Assembly (NCBI GenBank): GCA_949318235.1
Contig: OX439132.1
Coordinates: 27,157,743-27,221,742, forward strand
Reading direction: 5' to 3'
DNA from: Ecdyonurus torrentis
Lineage: Eukaryota; Arthropoda; Insecta; Ephemeroptera; Heptageniidae
DNA length: 64,000 bases
The notes under the pieces are model-generated. The model ran no database searches, was not told the DNA's origin, and saw only the letters and a list, made by a program, of their open reading frames with translations. The position numbers were made by a program, and so were the translations under genes. This document shows, in pieces, positions 10,101-49,348 of the stretch (position 1 is its first letter; each line of letters starts with the position of its first letter).

Positions 10101-10322
10101 AAAGTAGAGCATATTTTGCAATAATCATTCTAAAAACTAATAACTATATGATAATGTAGTAAATAGTATTTTTAATAATACTATTTAAAAATCAAACATA
10201 AAACATTGCTTTGAAATCCTATTTACACAGAATAAATAAATAGGAAAAAAAATGTATTGCTAAAATAATAAAACTAATATTAAAAAACTTTTTTCTTCTT
10301 TTCCAGGTGTCCATTCTGGTAG
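339..10322 (+). CDS. mTOR: TOR serine/threonine kinase, C-terminal 761 residues (11 exons, 5' part outside window)
   Basis: Target-of-rapamycin kinase, the PI3K-related catalytic subunit of TORC1/TORC2 that links nutrient and growth-factor signals to growth. Joined exons 339-589, 752-838, 1011-1340, 5249-5431, 6556-6865, 7449-7591, 7716-7856, 8280-8633, 8745-9039, 9304-9481 and 10307-10322 give an uninterrupted frame of 762 codons including TAG, all with GT-AG introns. Order seen: end of FAT ([16 protein letters not shown]), FRB ([19 protein letters not shown]), kinase N-lobe ([20 protein letters not shown]), catalytic loop [12 protein letters not shown], metal-binding HIDFGDCFE, a variable linker and FATC ending CYIGWCPFW. 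All key kinase residues are present. The first exon begins with two bases of a split codon, so the gene continues upstream of the window. Identity is certain from these family-specific motifs; the rest of the protein cannot be seen. Confidence 0.98.
752..838 (+). CDS. mTOR: mTOR exon: FAT segment
   Basis: Acceptor ACAG before 752, donor GT at 839. 29 codons including [14 protein letters not shown], the short segment that follows the variable FAT insert in TOR proteins. That insert is much shorter here than the long Thr/Ser/Ala-rich insert of vertebrate mTOR. Confidence 0.95.
1011..1340 (+). CDS. mTOR: mTOR exon: FAT C-terminal helical repeats
   Basis: Donor GTGAGT at 1341. 110 codons with [32 protein letters not shown] and [15 protein letters not shown], the most conserved FAT block. 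The following intron (1341-5248) carries the nested transposon insertion. Confidence 0.97.
2447..4648 (+). CDS. LINE reverse transcriptase ORF (733 codons, endonuclease missing)
   Basis: An open frame to TAA encoding the C-terminal part of a LINE ORF2. After a linker with [13 protein letters not shown], reverse transcriptase motifs run in order: [24 protein letters not shown] and [51 protein letters not shown], the catalytic [19 protein letters not shown] and FKYLGITL. Near the C-terminus is a Cys/His cluster [16 protein letters not shown], resembling the CCHC motif of the Jockey/R1/I groups. The first ~12 codons (2447-2481) lie in the foldback arm and target duplication, so the ATG is not the element's own. 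Clade is not certain. Catalytic aspartates are intact, but without endonuclease and 5' end the copy is not expected to be autonomous. Confidence 0.9.
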   Translation: MLLHGKNNFNNTYNKIDLEKLMYLIQNNFKLLNDLFIKGEIDKIYEQIQYLILNSALPKKYSKRQAKPWFDQEAFLLRKYVLHLLFKLRACRFKDKQLLTHFNLVKKEYIKLLNVKRDLFQIKYEENLVSIAESVPYTYLKKDKILNVQCPIPVHDWENHFKEILNCKNLSSEDSLNLISLIDNYSSDIIFKPISTLELNSVINSMKNNKAAGPDCISKEHIAVWGLLSGNCLANFFNLCIENKKLPQVWKQSRLKVLYKGKGNILTTNSYRGIANCYIMFKMFDKVICKRVFDCTKDLIPDIQFGFMPGRSTIQAVKYLHAQILKDVAEPKSCTFVLFIDFLKAFDLVDRKLLLSKLIETKKLPKEILVALALLLEVNFVTVNDGLLLSDPILQSNGVLQGGPSSPLLYNLLTYDILTIIEEIVNLIADDPEIFLSIYADDLAIICKNLEKLQKILDKLVKWASLNGLKINANKTKIMKFKYASGGRPKTNPPPENIYCNGTKLEFVSSFKYLGITLQQSGKTFAAHVKDRSKSAITASFTISNVHLLSLKTAIKLFHLKISPVASYGIEIFWSYLTITDFNLLESVKSRFLKRAMCLSKYTKSRLVYELSGEEFYVRELRLKFNLPETENFIKFVQIRENKTDDINLSFYNTPALKNDTWKNSNQRNRNIITRYAAHGFHHKICNTKEYHICNNNCICSLCGMSCEQYHLLTCSRRHLSMAYYAEGTDQHV
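2482..4745 (+). mobile_element. 5'-truncated non-LTR retrotransposon (LINE) inserted in a foldback arm
   Basis: Flanked by an 8-bp direct repeat AATAACAC at 2474-2481 and 4746-4753, which is a single copy in the undisturbed left arm of the host foldback element. The 3' end is an A-rich AATAAATAAATAAAAAAA tail. The endonuclease domain and 5' end are missing, the usual outcome of incomplete target-primed reverse transcription. The remaining coding part is open, suggesting a fairly recent insertion. Confidence 0.88.
5249..5431 (+). CDS. mTOR: mTOR exon: FRB domain, first part
   Basis: Acceptor GTAG before 5249, donor GTAAGT at 5432. 61 codons covering the start of the FKBP12-rapamycin binding bundle, with [20 protein letters not shown] and [19 protein letters not shown]. 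The serine before [12 protein letters not shown] (SEELIR), known from family work to contact rapamycin, is present. Confidence 0.97.
5840..5940 (+). mobile_element. Possible LINE 3'-end fragment
   Basis: Sequence ending GTCAATAAAGTTTCTTATTC followed by a second TTATTC unit and an A/AAT-rich tail. This looks like a 3' terminus of a Jockey/CR1/L2-type LINE with short tandem tail units. No coding sequence is attached, so the call rests on the tail alone. Confidence 0.3.
6055..6262 (+). repeat. Dispersed repeat, copy 1 (partner copy at 57.3-57.5 kb, opposite strand)
   Basis: Shares AAGCTTNNNAGGCTCAGTAA, AACTCAAGTTAT, AAGTCGTCTGCTAGCACTTT and GTTAGTATTGTTGGGCT, in order, with the reverse complement of 57310-57515. 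It is in the 1.1-kb mTOR intron 5432-6555. The copy here has one arm; the partner is a foldback with two. Confidence 0.65.
6556..6865 (+). CDS. mTOR: mTOR exon: FRB end and kinase N-lobe start
   Basis: Acceptor ACAG before 6556, donor GTAAGT at 6866. Encodes [13 protein letters not shown], the FRB closing helix with [13 protein letters not shown], then [14 protein letters not shown] and [14 protein letters not shown] of the kinase N-lobe. Ends after the first base of a Gly codon. Confidence 0.97.
7002..7170. mobile_element. Short inverted-repeat element (MITE) in mTOR intron
   Basis: Left end CAGTCTTTTACTAAAAAA with GATTTCTATTGAC. The right end is its inverse: GTCAATAGAAATC, a 39-nt T run (7119-7157) and TAGTAAAAACACTG. 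The T run lies where the left arm has only six A, so it expanded after insertion. It has no coding capacity. Confidence 0.65.
7119..7157. repeat. Poly-T tract (39 nt)
   Basis: Homopolymer inside the right arm of the MITE at 7002-7170. Confidence 0.95.
7449..7591 (+). CDS. mTOR: mTOR exon: ATP-binding lysine region
   Basis: Encodes [20 protein letters not shown] and [14 protein letters not shown]. The lysine of [10 protein letters not shown] is the conserved ATP-contacting lysine of PI3K-related kinases. Donor GTAAGG at 7592. Confidence 0.97.
7716..7856 (+). CDS. mTOR: mTOR exon: kinase N-lobe/hinge
   Basis: 47 codons with [39 protein letters not shown] and IEHRIMLR. The hinge region WVPHCDT is intact. 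Acceptor TTTTCAG, donor GTAAGT. Confidence 0.97.
8073..8214. mobile_element. MITE with pogo/Tigger-like termini in mTOR intron
   Basis: About 142 bp with inverted termini AGTCAACCAGGGTGAAATTG and CAATTTCACCCCGGTTGACT. With one extra base each end is flanked by TA. The start YAGTCAACC resembles the CAGTNNACC ends of pogo/Tigger-type DNA transposons, which duplicate TA (family knowledge). An internal tandem repeat of GGGGTGAAATTGAAAG follows the left end. Confidence 0.75.
8280..8633 (+). CDS. mTOR: mTOR exon: catalytic core of the kinase
   Basis: 118 codons containing the catalytic loop [12 protein letters not shown], the DFG-equivalent [11 protein letters not shown] and the activation segment [18 protein letters not shown]. 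The catalytic Asp (GDRH), the Asn of PSN and the metal-binding Asp (DFG) are all present, so the kinase is predicted active. Acceptor ATTGCAG, donor GTACGT. Confidence 0.98.
8745..9039 (+). CDS. mTOR: mTOR exon: kinase end and variable regulatory linker
   Basis: Encodes [16 protein letters not shown] and [18 protein letters not shown], followed by a poorly conserved Ser/Thr/Glu-rich linker (about 50 residues) where vertebrate mTOR has its negative regulatory region. Ends after the first base of a Glu codon. Confidence 0.95.
9304..9481 (+). CDS. mTOR: mTOR exon: FATC domain
   Basis: Encodes [32 protein letters not shown] and [14 protein letters not shown]. Ends in TG of the final Trp codon; donor GTGAGT. 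Confidence 0.97.
9608..9737. mobile_element. Short inverted-repeat element (MITE) in mTOR intron
   Basis: About 130 bp. Left end TTAACATTAAAGATGATACC then GCTTTCTAAAG; right end CTTTAGAAAGTGGCATCATC then TTTGATGTTAA. The arms are near-perfect inverted repeats of about 31 bp. TTAA at both extremes may be part of the terminus or a target duplication. Confidence 0.7.
9895..10012. mobile_element. MITE with TA-flanked termini in mTOR intron
   Basis: About 118 bp with inverted ends AGCTCTGGCCACTAGT and ACTAGTGGCCAGAGCT, extending through TTTGAGAA / TTCTCAGA. One variable base and then TA flank both sides, as for Tc1/mariner-type insertions. No coding capacity. Confidence 0.75.
10307..10322 (+). 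CDS. mTOR: mTOR last coding exon: CPFW stop
   Basis: Acceptor TTTTCCAG before 10307. A 16-nt coding portion completes Trp and encodes Cys-Pro-Phe-Trp and TAG, the invariant C-terminus of TOR kinases. The exon continues as 3' UTR. Confidence 0.96.
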
Positions 10323-10600
10323 TTAATGAGAAATTTTGAAGAATCACATTTTAATTGTGCCATTTTCACTGCAAGTTATCAAGCATGTTTCACTCAAGAA
10401 TATTTTGTTATTTTGCAACACTTTTTAATTGATCCTATCTTGTTCACGTTTAGTTGTTTTTAGACTCTTGAACCAAATGTTAATTGGTCAAAATAGTTCA
10501 TTGTTATACACTGCTAGCATTACCTACTTATTTTATTTGCCTGTGTACATTGTGTAAGTAAAAAAGATTAAAATAAAAAACCATTATGTAATATTATTTA
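10323..10600 (+). other. mTOR: mTOR 3' UTR
   Basis: Follows the TAG stop. An AATAAA hexamer at 10572-10577 is the most likely polyadenylation signal, giving a UTR of roughly 270 nt. The exact cleavage site is not visible. Confidence 0.6.
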
Positions 10601-10723
10601 ATGTTTTCAATTGATTTCCTTATCAGAAATTTAATTTATAATTATATCCAACTTTCATTACCCCCTTAAAGTGATAGAACTTCTTAAACATAAATATAAT
10701 GCAGGTTGCCTACACTAGAAATC

Positions 10724-10861
10724 ACGTAAGGATGTGGGCAACTTATCGATTTCCCCTGGGCAGCCAATAGATGCTCTAGCTTTCAAGGTCACTAGGAGGT
10801 GGGGTAATGTTAACTAAATGGAGAGTTTTTAGGCGTTCTCTTATTGGTCACATCCTTACGT
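10724..10861. mobile_element. Candidate MITE between mTOR and unc-104
   Basis: Perfect 13-bp inverted repeat ACGTAAGGATGTG at 10724-10736 and its inverse at 10849-10861, with a 112-bp interior of higher GC than the surroundings. Outer flanks are only weakly similar, so element boundaries are uncertain. Confidence 0.5.
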
Positions 10862-10956
10862 AGCGCGGACTGTAGATGTGAAGTAGATTGGGAAAGCTAC
10901 CTCCTGCTAGTCTGATATCATAATAACCATTTTTTTAAAATTGGTTGTTTTTTCAA

Positions 10957-11292
10957 GCTAAAATGCAAAATTTTGTAATAGGAGAACATAATCCAAAAGG
11001 AGGTACCTATTTAATTTTTCCTTAGGCCTTGCGAGTATTCGTACAAGCACTGTACATACATTTTGTTTCTCTACCTTAGGTAATACAATTCCAGCTGAAA
11101 TGCAAAATTTTGTAATAGGAGAACATAATCCAAAAGGAGGTACCTATTTAATTTTTCCTTAGGCCTTGCGAGTATTCGTACAAGCACTGTACATACATTT
11201 TGTTTCTCTACCTTAGGTAATACAATTCCAGCTGAAATGCAAAATTTTGTAATAGGAGTTCATAACCCAATAGGAGGTACCTTCATAGTTTT
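10957..11292. repeat. 137-bp tandem repeat, about 2.4 copies
   Basis: The segment AAATGCAAAATTTTGTAATA starts at 10961, 11098 and 11235, a constant period of 137 bp. By eye the first two units are nearly identical throughout, including AGGCCTTGCGAGTATTCG and TTTCTCTACCTTAGGTAATA; the third is partial and diverged. It lies in the gap between the convergent mTOR and unc-104 genes. Confidence 0.9.
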
Positions 11293-14059
11293 GATTTGGC
11301 CCTACAAGAGTACGTTTCTCTCTCCCTCTCTCTTACAGTTATATATATCAGTATAATAATTTTTTAAATTCTTGTCTACTTGAACTCTAAATTTGACCCT
11401 AACTAATTTAAAAATAAATTTTAAAATTGATAATAAAAAGGAAAAGAGGAGGAGGGCTTCATAAATAAAAACCACATGATGTTTAAGTTTGATTTCTAAA
11501 GCTTTATTATTTTTAATATCCACTTTTTGTTTACAGAGCTCACAGAGAAAATAATAAATTGCACTGTTTTTTTTTTTTTTTTTTTTTTTTTTTTGTTTGA
11601 AGATTAAGTGGAGAGATTAACAATAAACATCTAGATATTATTTATTATCTTTCTTCCATCCGTGGGGGACACATGAAATATATTATATAGTTAACATCGT
11701 GAAAGACCAATCATGAATTTTTTTTTTCTACTTCATTTTAACAATTATAATATATCACTTAACTCACAAAATTAAGGTGCTCACTAGTAATAAGAGGAAA
11801 ATATATCATAAGTCAACAGTCATCTAATAGAATAAATTTAAAGGAAAAGTAAATCTTTAAAGGAAAAGATAAACTAGCTTTAAAAGAGAGCTCAAAAACT
11901 ACTTCAACAATAAAATATTTTTGATTAACTTGAATTTGTCTCTTGAAATTTAAATTTGTCACCATGAATAGATCAAGGGAGAAATTTAAAATCAAATAAA
12001 TTATTAAAGAACATAATTATGTATCAAATCATAAAAGAAATTAAAAGTTTTTTTTTTAATTAATTTTTATCCAGAGTCAAATTCACGTTTCAAAATTTTT
12101 TTATTGAAAGTTTTGTTTTTTCTTGAAATTGTTCTGTTGACATTAACAAAAAATAAAAGGCAATTTTAGATGAACAAAATTGAGCCTGTTATTTTGATTT
12201 AGTCACATATAGAAATACGTAAACATGAATAATAATAATACTAAAAAAAGGAAAGAAAAACATCGCAAAAAAAAACTTAATAATATTATAGTGAGTATAT
12301 TTTGGTTCATTTTTATATTAATATCAGTCATAAAATTTCTATAGAGATGAAATTGAAAATAAAATATTAATTAAAAAAAAAATTTAAAAGAATATTCTTA
12401 AAAAATAATAAATGACAATGGAAAATAAATAAGAATGATTCCAGACAAATGCAGTTTTCATGTTTCGTGAAAGATGAAAAATATTTTGTTGCAGTTTTAA
12501 ATATATGTATGACATAACATTAATGTTTTGCAGTAAGATCAACTTACTGAATGTATGTCTATTTTTTTTAATGTATATTTAGCTGCTCAAAGTTTTTTTT
12601 TTTTATTTATTTGTTTATAATTGATAACATATTGGTACATTAGGCTATAGAATATAATTATTGTTTACATTATATTTTGGTGCTAGTTTTTATGGTACAG
12701 CTATATTTATTTAATAATACAAACCCCTTTTTTTAAATTCTTTTCTTTTTTCCGCTTTTTTTTTCTTCAATCATTGCACAATGGTATTTTTTTAATTTTT
12801 TTTTTTTAATTACATGTTTAGCAATTCATTCCTTAATTATATTTTTTTGAGATCATAATTATTCATAATTTTTTAGTGTAGTAATAAATTCAGTGCCTAT
12901 AACATATTTTGTTTCTGTTTCTGACTAGCAATTTTTTTGTTTGTTTAAAAAATTTCTTCTTTTTTTTTTCCATATTTTTTTTTATGCATAATTTTGATGT
13001 TAATTTTTTTTTTAAAATTAAATAATAATTTAGCCAAAAATATAGCCCATTCAATAAATCATCCACCCCTAATTAAATATCATTATGTAATGTTTTTTTT
13101 CTTGACATACATTTATAATTATTATACATTTAATAAACATATATTTTATTATTATATATTTAATATTTTATTCTATTATTATTTTATTTAGTTTTTAAAT
13201 AAAACATGGGCCACATATGAAGCTGCCATAAATATAATAACACAGTCTGAAATATATTTTTTCATTATTTCTTATTTACAGTAGATATATAAGAAGCAAA
13301 TTTAAACGCAAATTAAATTTATTATTATATATTTTTATAATTGTATATTTTCTTGTTGTTTTTCAAAGCTCAAATTAAAAATTGCAAGCATTGAGACTTT
13401 TTTTTTTTTTTTTTTTTTTGGTTTCATTATAATTATAATGTCAGCCCTCCGACAAAAGAAGCCAACAAGATTTTTTACTTTGTTAAAATTCATACAATTT
13501 AACCAGAAACACAGAAAAGTTTTACACACCAATTTTAAAGAGTTTTTTTTTTTTTTAGAAATTTAAAATTTTCAAAAATTTTAAATCGTAATATATATTT
13601 TACCTTTTTTTACCTTGAAATATTTCTCAAGTATATATATTATATTTTTTTACTGTATTTGAAGAGAAAATAATTTTTTTGATATTTTTATAAGCAGGCT
13701 TGTTTATATCAAACATACAGTAAAACTAACGACAGAATGAGATTTTAAGTTTTTTTTTTTTATTATTATTTTTTTTTTTAGGGAAACGAATATTACATGT
13801 TACGATTACAATAAAAATTTTGACACACTTTCCCCAGAAAACCGAAATGAATTGATAGTATTAAAGAATTACTCATAATATACTTCTGTTTATGTTTTTG
13901 AGTAAGTATTACATAACCTCAAGCCTCATTCTCTCACTGGTGCGACTGTAGATAATTAGTAAAATATTGGTAAACACGATACCAAGTTGTTGCACCGTTG
14001 TTCCCTACTGAATTAGTTGGCATTTCTGTGTAACTGGCAGGTAAAATAGGGGAAGGCTA
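11293..14059. other. Convergent gap and probable unc-104 3' UTR
   Basis: Very AT-rich with many T and A runs. No protein-coding exon is recognised. Part nearest 14059 must be the unc-104 3' UTR on the - strand. One of several AATAAA hexamers on that strand (for example 13759-13764) could be its polyadenylation signal, but simple sequence makes the choice unsafe. Confidence 0.5.
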
Positions 14060-44482
<30,423 letters not shown>

Positions 44483-44639
44483 CTGAAATTTTAAAAAAAC
44501 ACAACACTGTAGAAAAAAACAACTAAAATTTCACTTTTTTTTTCTTCACATATAATACACAATTAAATCACTTTATATATATAAGACACTAACCCTTTTT
44601 GATTATTTTATTTAAATAAAACTAATTTTATAAAATATA

Positions 44640-45060
44640 AAGTAAAAACGTTAAATGAGAAGGCTAGTTGACCCGCTCATCTCTGTGTGATTCTGGATAC
44701 TGAGACAAGATGGCGGAACCAGGAAAGGTCACGTCTATTTGCAGGCAGCCTGGCCCAACAACCTGCTGACACAAACAATGTTGCCAACCATACACAATCA
44801 ACTAATTTTAATCTTTAATTTTAACACTTTAACCACTAAAATTGTAATATTATAGCAATTCTTTTAATTATATAATTATACGCATGAGATTTGTAAAGAA
44901 ATAATGTAATGATTGACTTAAAAGGAGATTTTAAAATAATGGTTTAGTTGGCACTACTGTACCACCCCTAACGATCGATCCAGTTGCGCCGCTGACGTCA
45001 CATACCCCTAAACCAATGATATGGCACCGTCTTGGCGCCTGTGCTATCTTCAATCAATAC
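44640..45060 (-). promoter_or_regulatory. unc-104: Probable unc-104 promoter / 5' exon zone
   Basis: A locally GC-richer patch upstream of the first coding exon. On the - strand CCGCCATCTTG (44705-44715) matches the YY1 consensus often found just downstream of start sites, and TGACGTCA at 44993-45000 is a canonical CRE. The implied 5' UTR exon should lie here, but its donor could not be fixed. Confidence 0.4.
44993..45000. promoter_or_regulatory. Consensus CRE (TGACGTCA)
   Basis: Palindromic CREB/ATF site about 530 bp upstream of the unc-104 ATG. Six further exact copies lie at 15412, 18551, 21028, 27615, 32836 and 42878. Confidence 0.5.
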
Positions 45061-46589
45061 CACAAACCATGCTAGGCTAGCCACTATGGTACTCTTTGCT
45101 TATGTCATAGACTAGAGCTTGTATACGCTGTAATTCTACCCACAGGAGTTACTCTGTAGTTGGGGTTTGGTTCAAGGTTGGTGCAGTATAGGAAGATGAC
45201 ATTATGACGCACAAACCGAGATTGAAACTCAATGAAACTTTGTGTGGGTGGGTGAAAAAAGAGGAATATGGGTGGTTGGGAGGGAGGAACACGTGATGTC
45301 GCGAAATAAAACAATAAATGAACCAATTTTTAAACTTCTGAAATTCAAATATTTGTTTAATTTATTAGAAAATTATAAAACTACTATATAAATACAATTA
45401 TATAAGTTTCAGAACTTTGAAATTTAATTTCTTGTTCAAACTAAATTCAATATATAAAGTCATAAAATTAAATGACATTTTGATATAAAGGGAAAATGTA
45501 AAAGTGAAAATTTATCACTTTAGTAAAACGATTGTACTTAAATGTGACCTACATTTAGTAAATCTCGGTGTGTGATCTCAAAACCCTCTCCTGCTGTGCA
45601 TGACAAAAACAAAACAATAACGCGCAGCGCTCAATGATTCCTCGTATTTTTATTTACATATAAACCTCACATATTTAACCCTTAATTTAAATATATCGAA
45701 AACATTCTTAAAATTATTTTGAAAATCAGATCAAATCAAATCAAAAATCAGATCAACTACAGAACATTGATATAAAATCTCAAGTTAATCATTTCCAACC
45801 GGGTGAAAAAAGGAATAATTAAATTTTAATAAAGTGTTATTTATAGTTGTTACAATTAAACGCATATTTAGTAAAATGATAATAATAAATATAAATAAAA
45901 CTGAAAATTCATATAAAAAGTAATACAAATCTTAATTGCTCAACAGAAGCAAAAAACTAAACTTCATGAAATCAAATAAATCTCTATTACGCAGATACGG
46001 TGGTTGTAAAATAAAGAAAAAGATTGTGACGTTATTTTTGTTACAGACATGGGCGGACGCACTAAATTAAAAAGTAATTTATTTTATCTCAATACTTTTG
46101 ATAGTAGTTTCTGTAGTGCCATTTCATGTCGCTCCTACAAAACATAAAAAATTCTCGAATTCTTGAATTACATAAAACTAACGAAAATGTGTGTTCAACT
46201 TTTTGCCTGCCTACCAGGATATATTGTGAAAAAAACAAGCAAATGTTTCTCAATTTAAATGTAATTAATTTAAGTTGAAAGTTTACGTAGAGTAACCGAG
46301 TAAGAAAGATTTATTTAAATTTGTGTCCGACTATTTGCATACCTTTCAGGATACTTTCAAAATTTAAAACTAGTATGTTAGTATGTTAAATCATGATGGT
46401 AACATTTTTTTTTTTTTTTTTTACTTTAAAAAAGAATGCAATGTAATGAAAAGAATTTTTACATACAGGTAACAAGAAAAAAAAAAAAAAAAAAAAAAAA
46501 AAAAGGAAAAAAGCAAGAAAGAAAAAAAAAGAGTTTTTTCTATTTTAATTTATGTTCAACTATTTGCATACCTTCCAGGATACTGTACA

Positions 46590-46671
46590 AATTGTACAAT
46601 CGTGTAATAATAAATGTATTATGCTTGCATTGTGTTTTTTGAAATAAAAACCTTTCTGAATCTGAATCTAA
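46590..46671 (+). mobile_element. Possible LINE 3'-end remnant
   Basis: Sequence TTTTGAAATAAAAACCTTTC is followed by the tandem tail CTGAATCTGAATCT, a form common at 3' ends of Jockey/CR1/L2-like LINEs. No coding sequence is recognisable upstream. Confidence 0.35.
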
Positions 46672-46695
46672 TAAATGCAGTTCAATGAATTTCTA

Positions 46696-47004
46696 TAGGG
46701 TGTATGCGCATGACATCATATTTAATGCGCTTGGATGCCATACTGGAGTAGTAAATTATAGCATTGCTCAGCATATAGGACAAGCTTCGTTTTTGGCTTT
46801 TTTGTTTGGGAAATCGGTTAATTTTGCGTTATTGCTATTTTTCTCACATACTTGAGATACTAATTCAACCTATTAACAGCATCAATGCCCTCAAAAATAT
46901 TGCTTAATATTTTTAAACTGGCAAAATGATTCATTTTCCTATGCTGCCCATGTTATTGAGTGATCCAATATGGCGTCGACTTTAACATGAATGCATAGAC
47001 CCTA
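46696..47004. mobile_element. TA-flanked MITE, about 309 bp
   Basis: Left end TAGGGTGTATGCGCATGACA; right end inverse, with GCATAGACCCTA at the tip. Matching inner blocks are ATGCCATACTGG (left) and CCAATATGGCGTC (right). TA flanks both tips. Confidence 0.65.
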
Positions 47005-48524
47005 TACTTAAATAGTAAAGGGGGGAGGGAGAGAATGCATTATTTTAAATTTTGTGACCGACTAATTGCATACTTTCTAGGATACGTTTTTTTTTTTTTT
47101 TTAAGCAATTTTTGGTATACTAATTCAAATTTGTGGCTTCCGATGCGATTTAAATTATAAATCCCTAATTCCGTTTATATTGATTTTTTATAGGTAAAGT
47201 TTATTTTTAGATATCCATATTGAAAAAGGATTATAAAAATAGCAATTTTACCTTGAAAAAGCTAAATTTGACTAAAAATAGAGTTGAATGAAAGAAATTT
47301 ACAACACAAAATATTACTTATATTGACAAAATAATACTTATATAACACATTTAAATTAACATTTTAGCAACACGTGTTTTCTTTTTCTCCAAACAAATGA
47401 TTAAACATTAATAACAATGTTTTATGGTGTAAATATTTTTTTTAGCAATATGGACGTAAAAAATGTCTCTAATTTCAGTGACAAAAAACGACGAGAAAGA
47501 CAAATTTTGTACTTGATGAATGATAAAAAGTGACATTTAATATAATGCTAACAAATAGCTAACATTTATTATTATTATTTACTTTATATACAAAATGTTG
47601 TTAGAAAAGGAAAAACATCATAAAGATTATAATTTATGTATGAATTCAATTGTGACAGTGACAATGCGACAATATAACATGTCATAAAATACGCATGAGC
47701 ATTTCACAAAAATATCATTATATTCATTCACAATATACATATGACATTTTGAATTATAGATCGAAATAACCATTATAATATGTAAACAATTTTTTTGTTT
47801 TATATAATATATACCTATATACGTAATTTTCAATGTTTAAAATTAACATATAAAAATGACAGTTAGAAAGCTAATTTAAACATAAAAAGTTTAGCATTGA
47901 TTTTTTATAAAATTAACATAAAATAAAAAGATCATTTTTTGTTTTAAAGTAAGGTCATATGAAATCTGATTTTCTCTCTTTCTTTCTAAAATGTTTTTAT
48001 TTTCATATATTATAGTACACCCTAACGTACGTTTAGTTTATTTTTGTTATTAAGTTTTATTTACACGCTGGAATTTACTTTATGACTTGTAATATTTTGT
48101 AATGTTTTTATACATCCTTCTACCAAGTTGTATGTTATTTTATTTTACTACGTAACGTAAAAACGTAAAAAAAAAATCAATAAAGTTTGAAAACTGGACT
48201 CATATTAAATAAATTCATGAGATTTTTTTTTATCACTATATATTTTTATACTTTTTTATCTTCTTAGAGAGAGAGTAATACACATAAAGTTTGTTTCTTA
48301 TTTTATGCTTGCTACCTGGATATATTTTTATCTTAAGTAATATTGTGATTCATTTCTGTATATAACCTAAAATAAAAGGATGAAAGCAAACATTTTCAAA
48401 AGAAAATGCAAGCAAAGAAATATTCCTCATATAGTTATAAAAATCGCAAGCATATAATTATTTTTCAAATATAAAGAATTACTTCATGATTGCAATGCAA
48501 TCAGCTATAGAACTTTAATTACTG

Positions 48525-48860
48525 TTAAAGCCATAGACCACATTAAACAACATGTGATTTTTAATGATTAAAAAAAATGGGATTCCCAAAACTGATGACA
48601 ATTTTTATCAGAATGTAAATGTGGCCCCACAAGAGAGCGTAAAAAAACTGTAAAGTATTTTATTTGCGTGACTATTCCGGTTTCTGATACATGCAAAAAC
48701 TAGTATGAAAATTTTGTGCGGGTTACATAAATAGAAATCTTTTGATCACTTCTACGGTACTACAGTTGGGTTTTGAAACCAACTAATGTTATCTATGTAA
48801 GTTCCATCAAGTGTTTTGTGATATAAATGCAAAATTATTTCTTCTAGTCTATGCCTTTAA
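48525..48860. mobile_element. TTAA-flanked MITE, copy 2
   Basis: 336 bp, same family and orientation as 35701-35936, with ends TTAAAGCCATAGAC and TCTATGCCTTTAA. It contains about 100 bp (near 48620-48720) absent from copy 1, so copy 1 is probably an internal-deletion derivative. Confidence 0.85.
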
Positions 48861-49253
48861 GCGAACGCAAATCAATTTGTTAATTTATCACCAGCATAGA
48901 AGTATATCAAGACATGATCATACGGAGGAATAGTTTTAGTATGCAATTAATTTTATTGCATGCAAATTCTAGTTAAAACCATAAATTTCCATGCAATAAA
49001 ACTTATTGTATAGTGCATATTATTGCTTCGTGTAAAAAATAAAAACGTCAAAATGATCATTACATTAATTTTTGAAGTAATGATAATAATCATCTTCTAA
49101 AATTTGTAAAAATAATAAAACATTGCTAAGAAAAAAAAGAGAAAGAAAGAAAAAAAAGTAATAGCAACATGAGAAAATGCTTCGCAATAAAAAAAAAACA
49201 AGTGCTTATTCAGTTTTTATTATTGAAGATATGGTTTTGCTCTACAGTATAAT

Positions 49254-49254
<1 letters not shown>

Positions 49255-49346
<92 letters not shown>

Positions 49347-49348
49347 TA
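49255..49348. repeat. (AT)n microsatellite
   Basis: Nearly pure TA repeats with one AATA interruption at 49326, in the intergenic region. Confidence 0.97.
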
